Shown in pieces: positions 22,601 through 35,700 of a stretch of DNA of 64,000 bases. Both the position numbers and the translations under genes were made by a program. Each line of letters starts with the position of its first letter. Positions within the stretch are counted from its first letter, which is position 1. Source of the DNA: Siniperca chuatsi (Eukaryota > Chordata > Actinopteri > Centrarchiformes > Sinipercidae); contig NC_058051.1 of NCBI RefSeq assembly GCF_020085105.1, forward strand, positions 23,625,455 through 23,689,454, written 5' to 3'. The notes beneath the pieces were generated by a model. It searched no databases. It saw only the letters and a list, made by a program, of their open reading frames with translations, and was not told the DNA's origin.

Positions 22601-23990
22601 TTGCTGTTTGGAAAACTTACTGTATGTGTCATGAGAATATCAATAATGCATTGAATAAAAAAATTGCATATAATATATTGGACTGTTTTTCTAGAAATGA
22701 TTGTCAGCCTGTTTGTTGGTAAAAAAAAAAAAATCCTCCAGGGTCTGCTGTTTGATTCAAAGATGTGTATGTGAATTTGGTCATTTTTCATTTCCACTAG
22801 GTAGATTTTTGCAGTGAATCAAATATTAGACATTCTAATATTGTAACGCTGGTTACTCTTAGCGTTAACTATATGTAGTTCCCTATCTAAATTAAGGAAC
22901 AGAATACAATATTAGTTACCATTGATTCAATTATGAAAATTATTTCAATAAACGAGAAAGAATCAAAATAAATATCCACAAAAATAAATCTTATCTTCCA
23001 GTGTTTTAATAAATGCAAGGCAGTTCATGGCCATGGGGACAATTTGACTGTGGAATTGAAATCGAGGCACTGAAAGGCCATAATTTCATGCTTTCGTCAG
23101 GAGTAGGAAGCCACCATTTCATGACGGCCAAAATTAAATATGTCTCCCTCTTGTGGTTGCTTCAAATTATGGACATAAAAATTGTTTAAAAGAAGGCTAC
23201 ATTTGGAACTACACAAGGATTGCATCTCCACGTGAAGACAGTCTTGTATTTATAATGACTGTAACTGCACGTAGAAATATAATTGCATAAAGATGAGTAG
23301 TTATTGCAGTGGCCATCATTATATGCACCATGGGTTCGCTTTAACAATCTGATCAGCCTACCTCTATATACTAATAGGGGTAGGAGGGATAGTGTTATTT
23401 GTTACTCTTCCCCAAAAACTTCACTAATAAAAATTAATTTCCATTTTATCATAACAGAAGTGATGAGCCCGTCATTTCCAGAGGATTTGCCTTTTTAATG
23501 GGTCGAGTTAATATCTGTTCCTGAAATGTTTCACATAATGTTTTAAGATAATCAGGGATATGAGTTCTTCAGGATGGACTGAGCATTAAATTGTGACATA
23601 GATTTTCATATTGTTATTTTTCAGTTGTTGATGACACTTTGTAAATATCGTTGTCATTGTTTAATTCCTTTTAGCATTTATTTTTTCAAGAGCAAAGGAA
23701 TAATTCGTATTTTTTTTCTCCCTTTTCTAGCCATTTAGATCTAATAAAGCGCCCTTGAAAGATCTATGTAGAAATTATCAATTTCATTTTGGAAGTCATT
23801 ACATTTATCTGCTCTTTTGTGGATAATGTTGCTTTACCTAATAGATAGTTAGATTTTTGTAAATTCTTTGCTTCTTTAAATCGACATTTTCCTTATTCAT
23901 AGATGAGTCATTTAGCATACGAGACGTTAATTATACCTTTTCTACAAAAAGGATAATGTTACTTTTGGGGAGCGCTTCTTTAGAACCTAC
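22601..23990. other. eif4e3-foxp1 spacer
   Basis: AT-rich DNA between the eif4e3 3' end and the foxp1 promoter region. I see no coding exon, no clear repeat and no structural RNA. Confidence 0.5.
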
Positions 23991-24177
23991 GTCATTATTC
24001 AAGATGGTCTGTAACGGTCTCGCGTGTGAACATGACGTCAACATTGTTTACTTTTACATAAGCCACGCCCTCTGTTAGCAAGTTGTGGCTAGCTCGCTAC
24101 CAAGGAAGGCACTCCTCCGAGATTCGCTCTTTAGACACCACCCCGAGTCAAAAGACTGTCAGCCCGTACATAATTCG
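23990..24177 (+). promoter_or_regulatory. foxp1 promoter and candidate non-coding first exon
   Basis: A shift to CG-richer DNA with a perfect cAMP-response element TGACGTCA at 24033-24040, a CACGCCC GC-box-like site near 24064 and a strong GTGAGT donor at 24178. The sequence of about 24070-24177 would be a 5'UTR exon spliced toward the foxp1 coding exon at 26.8 kb. There is no ATG-led frame matching FOXP1. The exon's start is a guess. Confidence 0.5.
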
Positions 24178-26790
24178 GTGAGTAAACGTTAATTCAACAG
24201 CGCGCTAACACTTATTGAATGAATATTGAATGTAACCTTAGATTCATTGTGATATTGCCGGGTGGCAAAACGAAGAAGAGAGAGAAACGTTTCTTACAAG
24301 CTAGCTTTAGGACAGGTTGCTAGCTTTTGTTATACTGTTACCATAAACGCCACCCGCAAGGTTGGTCGAAAGCTGCTTTCCAGTCTACCTAATATAGGTT
24401 ATTAAAGACAGCGGGTATACAACACTAGGTTATCTTCAGAGTTAACATATTAACTTTTAAACCTCCTGTTTTCTCCGTACAGATGCCTAGTTAACGGCCA
24501 AGTCCTCAACGCAAACCTCGGACTGCAATGGTCGGTGTTAACGGATATCGATTCCATTCGTATTCCGTTAAGCTAACTTAATGATAAATGGCATTGCTAT
24601 AATCAACAAAACTAACGTTACGTCAGATAGCGTTCATTCTGAATTTTAAGTATAACGTTTTGGTGTTGATTGTCAGGTGAAATGGTCGGCTGTGTTCTGG
24701 AGGTAGGTGTAGCTAGCTAAGTTAACTTAGGACAATATGAACCCAGCTTCCTAAATGTGCCCCGAGTATATTATTGAAACGGAATTTAACAACATTATAA
24801 CTTTCTACAGTATTAAATCTGCACGGGCCGAGTCAACCCAAGATCTTGACTGATTCCACTGACTTTGATCAATCGGGCACCGAAGACGAAATCAGTGCAG
24901 ACTGAAACCTAGACCAAATAACTGATTGAGTGCACCACAAACTAAAATATCGTGTAACTATGAAAGGGCTTTGATCCAGACAAGTTGTAGGTAATATACC
25001 TGGCTAACCTTGGCTGGATAATGGGACACTTAGGTAACAGTGGCGATACTTAACTGGTTGTGATATGCTTTTATCTTTTATAAAATTCTGATATTATTGC
25101 ATTGCATCAAAAAACTGTAATTGATTATCGTGGACACCATTTGTTGTTGTTGATTTTAAAAATGATCAGCAATAAACTTGCCAAAACATGCCAAGTTTAT
25201 TCTGATAAATATTATCAGTATTCTTATGCAGTTGTTATACACATATTTAAGCACCACTGATTTAAATGTATATTATTTTGCTTTTTTCAAGGGGATTTCA
25301 TAAATTTAAGCTTCTGTATTTTGACATAAATAACCATATCCGTTTTGATGATACCTAATAATACCTCATGTGTGAAACCAGTTGTCAAAAAATAAATTCT
25401 TAAGGGAGAGGGTGTATGTAGTTTACTCTTTCTTAAGGAAAGGCCGCTTTGCAGTGTTTCCTTTACATTCTTTGAAGAGTAGTGGCCCCCACTGCTGGAG
25501 AGTTGCCCCTGTGGTGAGAACACTTAAAATACAGAAAAAATAATCATGGACTTATTAAACAGGCCATCCCAAGAACAGTTGCTCTGCAGCATAACTATTC
25601 AATTATCATAATCCTACCAGATAATATCTGTTTTTAAAATAATGCATAATGGAACTGATGTGGAATGTCCTCACTAGTCACCGTGTTTCATACAAGCAAA
25701 ATCACCCCTGACATCTTCAAAAATGTCTATAGGAAGCACTGCCCTTTGTCTTTAGCACTAATCCGGATCCTGAAAGCAAAAGTAAACAGAGAACCCCACA
25801 GACAACTGCCTGTTTTGATTAGATAGGTTTTTGTTTCAGATTGCAAGAATTAGGCTACCTCAGTTTTAACCATCTATGTTATGACTTATCTATGAATGAC
25901 ACATTGCTGCAGCTAGACATAACTTACTATTCTATTATTCATTTTCAAATGCAGGAAACACCATCTGCTTTTTTCTTCTTTAATTTGCTTGTACCTAACT
26001 GTTGATACAGTTTTGGTTGTGAGTTTATCTGAGTGTAAGTCTAATCAGATCATCTGTCAGATGTTACCTAAATGTTGATGTCGGCTCTCAGCGGTGCCTA
26101 ACTGACTGATTGATTCACTTTTGATTGAATTTGTTAGTTGGGTACCCCTGAAAATAATGGCATTATCCTTGATCCTTGTTTCATTTTAGGCTTTCTGTGT
26201 AGGTTTCCATCTGCTCACATTATTTGTTTGGCTACTTTATTTACCTTTGTTTATGTTGCTTAGCTTTTGACTAAAACACACCCAAGCTGTATACATAAAA
26301 GCCTACTTGTGCATTGTACTACCTGCCACAGCCGTTTATCGCACCACCTGGTTAATGGTGAATCGTTCCAGAAGGAAGATATGTTTGCACATAAACATGG
26401 ACCCAGGGCCCCTGTGTTTACAGTAGTCATGGCAGCACTCGGTTATTCAACAAATAGACCTAACATGTTCCTCTCTCACTTGTAGAAGAGAATGTTTGTC
26501 TTGGTGGGTAGAGCTATAACAGTGTAGTTCCTATCTCTTAGTGTTGTCGCTTTTTACATTCAACACAAGTTAAGTTTCTTTGACATGGTGAATGATTACA
26601 TTATTGGATCATTTCAGAGGCTCGTATATGTTATAAAAAAATTCTTATCACCTTGTGATGTAAAAGGCTAGTCAAACACATCCCGAAAGTGGTATTCTGT
26701 TTTCTGCTCACTGTATTTCATTATATTGCACTGCTTTATCCAGTTGTTTTCATTTATACTTATTTCCTTTCTCAGGTCAGTGAAGTCCAG

Positions 26791-29700
26791 ATGCATGAGT
26801 CTGGGTCAGAACCAACACGCCACACCATTCCAGCAAGTCAGACAGAGAACGGGAACAATACTGAGAATGAGAGTCGACTGAGGAGCAGCCAGACTCCTCC
26901 TCCAGAGGCACCCAGGGTCAGTCATTCCCAGCTGCATCCGTTCAACAGATCAGCATAAGTCTTTAAAAGCACATTGTTCTTACAAATGTAGCAATATATG
27001 TAGTGCTGAGTTTGGGGCCATACATATGTAGAGCTGAAATGGTTTGTTGCTTAATTGATTAGAAGTTTAACAGAAAATTAAGCTAGAGCTATTTTGATAG
27101 TTGATTAGTCATTTGCCAAAACGTTTTCTGGCTCCAGCTTTCCAAATGTGAGATGCTGCTTTTCTATATCTCACATGATAGTAAACGGAAGATCTTTGCT
27201 CTTTGGACTGTTGGTTGGACAAAACAACTAATTTGAAAATGTCACCCAGGGAAATTGTAATGGGCATTTTCATGCTCTTCTCTCACATTTTATTGACAAG
27301 ATGAATGAAAATAATGTGCAGATTAATCAGTAATGAAAATTATTTTTATAATTTCACACATATTTGTTTTGTATTTTACTGCTCTCAATGTAGTGGGGTC
27401 TATTACATTATTATAGGATGTTTCTGATATTATCATTAGAAACATTTGCTCAAAGCAGGCAAGAGTGTAACAAATGTGTGATGAAATTAACAACAAGGAA
27501 CAAATAGGTTTGTATAGTCAGGATCATTGGACAGCTAAGTGTTGATTTCTGACTGTCTTTGATTTCAAAACTTGGACACAAGTGAGCCATTTGAGACTAC
27601 CAGCTTGTTTGTGAGAATTTGCTGCTTTTCTTTGCTTCATGTTATAGTAAATGGAATATCTTTGGGTTTTGGACTTTTCGTTGGACAAAACAAGCAATGT
27701 CAAGACGTCACTTTAGGCTTTTTTTTTTTTTTTTACACCAAATCGCGATGGACAGTTTACATTTGCGTTCAGAAAAGCTTTGTTTTTGCTGTTGAGTGCA
27801 ATTCTGTTATTTTGTTACAACACCATACAGGATGCATGTGTAAATGTTTGTTCTCAATGCTACAAATATGTGTTGCAATTGATGCAGCTGCTTTTACTTC
27901 ACTAAAGTGTGAATCACAATTAGTAATGCTACATTTGAATTTATGTATAGCTGGTCTGGTATCCAAACATCATATCTTTTCTTGTCAGTATTCATACACA
28001 TACCAGGTAGACAATGATAGCGGACACAGGGCAGGCAGCATAGTGCTATATGAGAATATGGGGTACTTTGTTGTGTTTTTTTTATATGTAAAGATATCCC
28101 TGAACCTCTCACTTTGACTGTCTCAGTGTCTCCAAACTGCAGTGTTTTATATTTATGCTGAAGGGGAGCGCAGGGATGGGGGGAGGTTGTGCTGAGGTTT
28201 AGGAGGGGAGGGAGAGCACAACCCCTGCTGGGTGGAGGGATCAGTGTTATATTGTTAGTTTTGTTTAGGTTCACATCATGTAGGTTAGCAAGGCAGGCAG
28301 AACGTTATTGCTGAGCAGCATTTGTTTTTTCAGTGCCCAGAAAGCCTTTTCAATGGAGACTATCAGGTTTGTCCGAATCTTTCTGTATTTGTTTTGTAAT
28401 ATTATAATAGCAGGCTATTTCTAATTTAGTGCTAGTTAAAAATGTTTGCTCAGTTAAAATGTGTGTCTGTCAATGAAAGTGATGTCACATTTCTGTGGTT
28501 GTGTAATTTGATATTTTTAGATCTCATCTTATTAAATCTTCAGTTGAGTTTATTGCCAAATATGTGTGTTTTTGCAAAAGTCACTCTTTCTTGGGCCACA
28601 CCCATTAGGACATTTTAGTAAGTATTAACTCTCATAAGGGAAGGCATATTGTGTTTGTTTTTCAGTTTTCAGCATTTCTATTTGCTGTCAGTCTTCTCAG
28701 AGTTCACAAGACCAGTCTTGCGGGAACAGATCTGTGTTTACACTCAGTTGCTCACTGGTATGACTTTCAACAATAACAACAACAGAAGATGTTTGGACTT
28801 GCTGGCTACCATGGCAACAGGGATTAGGCAAAGGCTGTTGTTGTGTTGATGGTGTCCACAGAAAAATAGAGGGGGCCAACTGGCTCTGTTTGTGGGATAG
28901 ACCTGTTTTCATTGCTTTGGTGGCCACCTCTGCAGCATTGAATTTCATAAGAAAGGACAAACTAGGAGGCAGTTATCTGTTATTGTTAGCCCAAAGCCTG
29001 TGTGAAATTCACTGTCAGTTTGTTTATCCGATTCAAAACAGACTCTGCCTTGGAGAGAAATGTTTGTTTGTGGTTCAGACCTTAATTAAAATACGAATCT
29101 CAAGTTCTGTTTTCATAAACAGGCTCTGTATGCTTTTTTATTCATTATTTATATCTCTGTGCAATTTTGATTGCTCTGTTTATGTTTACTGTAAACAACC
29201 CTTGAGCTGTGAGGCTTGACAGTGAGGGGGATGGTTAGGTAATTGCTGCATGCCTAGCAGAGGATGTTGTTGTTGTTGTTTTTGTGGTACTGGTTGTTGT
29301 TGTTTTTGATGGAGTTCTAATTCCCCTAAGACATCCAATGTTGTTGTTGTTGTTGTTGTTTGGTTAATTTTTAGCTGAAATGGCAGTAGAGCCAAGTTCA
29401 GCTTGCTTGATTGACCAGTGAACTGAGAATATTATATAGGCTAAGCAGTACTATCAATTATTTTTTTCATTTTAGCAAGAGGCATAGGAGGAGAGCTCAT
29501 TTTTTATAGTCAATTTTAGTCATTTTTAAGCCACAGTGTCAGACATTTGCTGGTTCCAGCTTTTCAAATGTGAGGATTTGATGCTTTCCTTTATCGTACA
29601 TGATAGTAAACTGAATATCTTTGGGTTTTGGACAGTTGCTCAGACAAAACAAGACATCTGAAGACGTCTCCTTGGGCTGCGGGAAATTATAGCAGGCATT

Positions 29701-32700
29701 TTGTCACTATCTTTGAAATTGAAATTAGTTGCAGCCCTACGTAGGAGTAGGTTTAACAGTTTGACATTATGTGTGCGTATATTGGGGTCCATAATAAATC
29801 ATTGACCATGTACTGGAGTCTACAGTGCACTCACCACATTTACATGCAACGCAATTACAGGGAAAATTCTGGAAAATTGAATAACGTGTTGACATGTGCT
29901 GATATAACGTGATTACTGCAAATTTTCCAGCAACAACAAATGCATGACTGCATTTGTTATATTACTGTTTTTTATATATCTTTCATTTGTTATTTTCATC
30001 CTTTTCAAGTGTATTGAGGCTATGCAATTTAAGTAAACTACCTTCTTACCCTACCTACTACCATATCAACCAACGCTGACACATATTAGGCTGCATCCTG
30101 AAGAGATTTTTTTCTTTAACATCAGAGCACTTGAATGAGGCAGTTAAGTGAGAGAACACACTCTGTAGTGAGAGAGCACATGATTTTTTCTGTGTGTGTG
30201 TGTTTGTGTTTAAATATCACAAATAACCTACTGTTCAGCGGTGGAAACCTAAGACCTGTTTATTTCAGTTTCAGTTTTAGTTGAACTTTGGATTTAGGCT
30301 AATTATTTTGGATACAAGGATGCGCCGCTACAAGTAATGTTTCTTTTTGTCCTGTCACAGTGCAACTTTTCCGTCTTTGTCTTGCACATGTGCTCTTTTT
30401 GAAATCCCTGTTAGAAACTCTGTTAAACGTATACCTTTTATGACCAAGAAATCAGGTTACTCCAGCAGAAATGTAGCTGTGTCTCGTAATCCTTATTATT
30501 ATTATTAGATTATTAGATTCAACTTTATTGTTATTACACATGTATAAGTACAAGGCAACGAAGTGCAGGATAGAGCAGTATAATCAAAATATTTACAAGT
30601 GGTACTATGGACATTATATACACATGGCATTACTATAAACAGAAGTATACTGATGGATATGTACAATAATGAATTGTACTGGGCAGAACAGCAGTGCGCT
30701 GGAGAGACACTGAGCCCTGTGATGTACACGCGCCACCATCTTGGTCTAGATAATCCTGATTAAAGAGATACGGTGTTTTGTTTACATGTAAACTGATTGT
30801 CTGCACTAGAATGCAGTCCAAAGAGATTCAATGAAAGCAGCACACACCAAGCAAAACCTACTTATGTTGTATTTTTCTTTTGTGTCACTGGAGTTGGTGT
30901 TTGCATCTATTAAATTCTGTCACAGACTTCACTTTCACAGTGTTTTCATTTATTGTGTGTTTTCTTCTTTTGTGGTATGGATTTTAACTTAGCGCTCTGT
31001 TATGATGGGTTTTTTTCGACGATGCAGGTTCCAGTGTCTTTGCCCATGATGACCCCACCAGCAGAGGCCCCACAGCAGCTGCAGCAGACACCACAGCAGC
31101 AGATCCTCAGTCCTCAGCAGCTCCAAGCCCTGCTCCAGCAGCAGAAAGCACTCATGTTACACCAGGTAATGTATCTTTAGAAAAGTTATAAAGTTGGCAT
31201 AGTCCACATTGAACACAATTATTTCTCTTAACTCAAATTTCATCAACATTTCTGCAGCAACAAATTCAAGAGGTCTTCAAGAATCAGCAAGAGCAGCTAA
31301 ATATGCAGCTACTGCAACAGAAGAATGCTGGGATTGTTAGTCAAGAGGTAACTTTTATTCATTATAGCATTATTTTTATCAACTCATGAATAATTGATCA
31401 TAATAGCAATATTTATTATGCAACAAGGATAATCAATTCCTGAATTATGGACAAATGAAACCAGTTGCTCAGCTTGGAATATCACTTTCAAAATGTCTGG
31501 TTCTCTGTGACGACAAATAGTAACAAGTGCCAGGCTCTACATAGTGTGTGAGTAATTCAAAAAAATAGCACTTGAGGGTAAAGCTGTAAAAGTAACTGGA
31601 TTACATAGGAGGTGTTTTTAGCTGTGGAAGGACCTTATTTGTAATGTTTTCCAATTAGTTTAAAGGCCGTTACGTGCAATTTTTCCACTTTAAGTGCCTT
31701 GAGTGTATCCATTTAAGGTGCATCATGTTCAGAAACTACATGTTGCTCTGTCCTAGTACCCACACTTGCGGTCTCGTGGAGTCAAAGGTGTGTGTCATGT
31801 GGGGGGGAGCCTAAACACAGTGCAGTTAACTCATACATCAACTTGTGTGCATGTGTTTGCGTGACAGCAAGACATCATCAATCGCTCCTATCTCAGTATG
31901 TTCTGAAATCCTCCATTCACTTACAGTCCTAATATCTACTTACTGTTGGCAATTAACGGAAATTCATATCACAAGTAGGCACTTGGCTGAGTGCACAAGG
32001 CAGCAGGTGTTGGTGTTTATTAGATTGGCAGAAATTGTCCAGTTAGATGAAAACAAAAGTGGGCATTTCCTCTGTTAGGTCTGTTGGACACAACGCAAAT
32101 GGAGGAGAAATGGGTAGCGCTTGTTTCTGCTCGCAATGTTTGACCAACAGAGAATATTATGATAAAAATAAGCAGCATCAGACTTGATCAGTCCTCAAAT
32201 AGATGTTTTTTCTTCTTTAAATAGCTAATGACATTAGCTGATTTCATTAAGCTAAGTGATTGACAGCGCCTGACTTTATGGTTGCCCAGTGAGGCAGAGC
32301 ATTTTGTGTGTCACACTTTAGCCCTACAAAATATGTCCAGTGGTCCTACGCTTTCTACCATATCGTCATAAAATTAATGTATCTTAGATAAAGATTTCTT
32401 TCCTGAATCAATCTGTAGACAAAACCCAGAACAAGCTGTATTTGGTATGAGGAATTGGGAAGGCATTTACTGACAGATGTTGTGTCACCTCTCTGTCACA
32501 GCTGACAGCCCAGCAGATTGCCATCCAGCAGCAGCTCCTTCAGGTGCAGCAGCAACATCTCCTCAACCTGCAGAGACAAGGCCTGCTGTCTGTCCTTCCC
32601 ACCAGCCCCATTGCAGCCCCAGGTATGGTGTGTTACAGTCCTTGCATTGCCGTTTAAGGACTTAAACACTTAGGTAAAATACTTTCAGGCACAGTAGTTG

Positions 32701-35700
32701 GTGTTCAAGTGATTGTATTTTCAAATTTAAACACTGACAAGGGTCAATGTAAATTTTCAAACGTCAAGCCTTGTATGCGTTATACTGACCCATTTTTATC
32801 AATGGGGGTAGGCTCAATAACAAACACCTCTCTGTATACTGCAGTACAGTTCAACAGCACCACAAACTGCATCCTTCAAAATGTTCATAAAGTTGAAACA
32901 ACACCTCTCTAAAACAGATTCAACAAAAACTGATCATTATAACCTTCATGAAGGTAGGATTTACTGCGTAATAGACTAGTAACTTGATCTTGACTTTGAT
33001 CTTATGACCTTAAGCTAATTTGGTTTGATTTATTTATAGTGTATATATGCAATTTCAGGCTGTGAGAATGGTATCATCCTGTCTACTGGTGGAGACACCA
33101 GAGAGTCATCCAGTCAACAATCTACCACCAACGGTCATCACACTCTTCTGAAGAGGAAGGAAAGGTGCTTTAGCATTTTATACTGTCCTGTCAGAACTTT
33201 AGTTTCTATATATATCCTGTTTTTATTGTGTTTGAGCAATACCAACATGTTGACTCTGAGATGTGTCATTAATGGTTGACTTTTGTACTTGTTGCAGTGG
33301 GTCACTGGATGAAAACACACAGAATAGTCACCCTCTTTATGGAAATGGAATGTGTAAATGGCCCGGCTGTGAGACTGTCTTTGGAGACTTTCAGGCATTT
33401 GTCAAGTGAGTGGCACAGATATAGTAAATATTTTAATGAGAACTTACTGTCAGCATTTATCTAAAACATTACCACCTCTATCCTATCCTCTCTCTAACCT
33501 ATTTTACTATTATATATTTCCTATTTTTGGTGGTGTAAAGCCCTGTGTTGAAAACAAAAAAGGTATTAAAATGATCTCCAATGTGTTTCAAGTTGAAATG
33601 AAATTATTCTTGCGGTCTAATTATTTTGCATATTTTTGCTCTGTACCACAACTCCCAGCCTGTACAACACATGGTTTCCCTAAAACATGATTTTGATTTT
33701 GTTTGTCTGCAGACATTTGAACAGTGAACATACACTGGATGACAAGAGTACAGCACAGTGTCGTGTGCAGATGCAAGTGGTTCAGCAATTGGAACTGCAG
33801 GTACACATTTGATTTATTTATATATTTTATATTCCTTTCTTTAAATCAAACAACAAAAGGGACAACACATCTTTTGATGTATTAACAGCGGTTTGCTTTT
33901 ACAAATATAATTTAACCATTGCTTGGTGGGGTATCCAGTCCCTTATTTTAAACTACTGAAAAAGAAAAGCTTTCTAAAACCTCTGACAGTGATTGCATGT
34001 TAAATGTTAGCAGTGGTGGTGTGTTTTCACGCCAGGACTGGAAACAGAAGTGCTGTTTTTAAATAATTACACTTTTCAGGATGCCAGAAAAGAAGTAGTT
34101 CCCACACCAAATGTCATTTTGTCATTTAACAAGTCATGAATTCGCCAACTCTCAACTTCTATTTTGGTCCTCTCCTCTAACACAGCTGAAAAAGGACAAA
34201 GAACGACTGCAAGCTATGATGGCTCATCTCAAGTCCTCTGAACCCAAACCCGCAGCGCAGCCTGTAAGTACCTGCTATGACTCCTCCTTTTTAATTAAAA
34301 TAAATATTGTTTTGCTTGCAGTTTCACTGATGTTTTCCTGACTTAACTGCTTTGTTTTTTCAGGTGAATCTGGTGTCTAATGTATCCTTCTCCCAGGCAA
34401 CATTGCCCAAAGGACCTCCTCCTATGAGCTTGTCTCAGAGTGCCACGGCACCATCCACCCCCCTGACGCCGCTCTCTGAATCCCCTTCAGTCCTCACTCC
34501 CAATAGCATGTTCACTGGAACCCCTGTACGGAGGCGATATAGCCGCTCTGTCAGCCAAGGTAACAGTGAGATCATGAATTAGAACTTAATTAAGAACTTA
34601 AAAATAGGTTTTGAGCTGAAACATGTTTCTGCAGATAGATACACATAAACACAATTTCATAGGGGCACAGAGACAGGGTTTATTTTCTTATTTATAATTA
34701 TTTTTATTTAAATTGTATTATTGATTGTGTATTAGTTCTGTTTTCCATAATTGGAAGTGGGTCTTCTTACATTCTGCATATGTTTATGTATAAATATTAC
34801 TTGTTAATATCTTTCCACAGATATAGTTGATAATAAGGAGTTCTACTTAGGCACAGAAGTTAGACCTCCATTTACATACGCTTCTCTCATAAGACAGGTA
34901 AGATGTACTGCACTCATTTCAAAAATAGTACTGTTTAAAATAGGAATTCACATTTTTGCATGACAACATTGGCCGTCCAAACCAAAATGAAGCAGATTAA
35001 CATTTTTTATTGTTTCATTTCCAGTATCTTTTACGTGCTCTTGGTCTCTTTCAGGCCATATTTGAATCACCTCGCAATCAGCTGACATTAAATGAAATCT
35101 ACAACTGGTTCACAAGAAACTTTGCATATTTTAGGCGCAATGCAGCTACTTGGAAGGTATGAACTCTATTACATATTAAATGTCTTTGGATATTATTAAT
35201 TGAAACAGGAAAAGTCTACGGAGACATTTGTTTGCCATTACACTTAGGTTTTAATGTAACTAGAAAAATGCTAATTCAGTACTTGAGGTGTGTACAAGTC
35301 CTAATTTCATTCTTTTCTTATCTTCCAGAATGCGGTCAGACATAATCTCAGCCTGCATAAATGCTTTGTACGTTTGGAAAATGTGAAGGGAGCTGTGTGG
35401 ACAGTAGATGAGATTGAGTTCCACAGAAGAAGGCCCCAGAAGACTGCTGGTAATGGGTAGGTGTACTTTGGACATGAGGCCAGAACCCTGTGTGTTTTCA
35501 GGTATAACTAGAACCCTGGCATTTTTGACCTTCTAGCTCCACCTTATCAGTACACACAATATTTACTGTAAGCAGTTTTCTAAGGAGTTTCTAAGGCTAA
35601 GTGTGCAACAAACAAAATCACAATTGGTATGTTCACACAAGCAAATGGACACCTTTGCAAACAAAATGAAGTGCCACATTTGTTAAAGGTTGCGCCAGCC

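Noticed and set aside
27572-28117. 181-codon plus-strand open frame in foxp1 intron 1
   Set aside because: It begins inside a MITE fragment, has intronic composition and no recognisable domain; chance openness in AT-rich DNA.
29186-29395. Minus-strand glutamine-rich frame that could be a FOXP polyQ exon
   Set aside because: It lies on the strand opposite to foxp1 and is produced by GTT trinucleotide repeats; no splice context.
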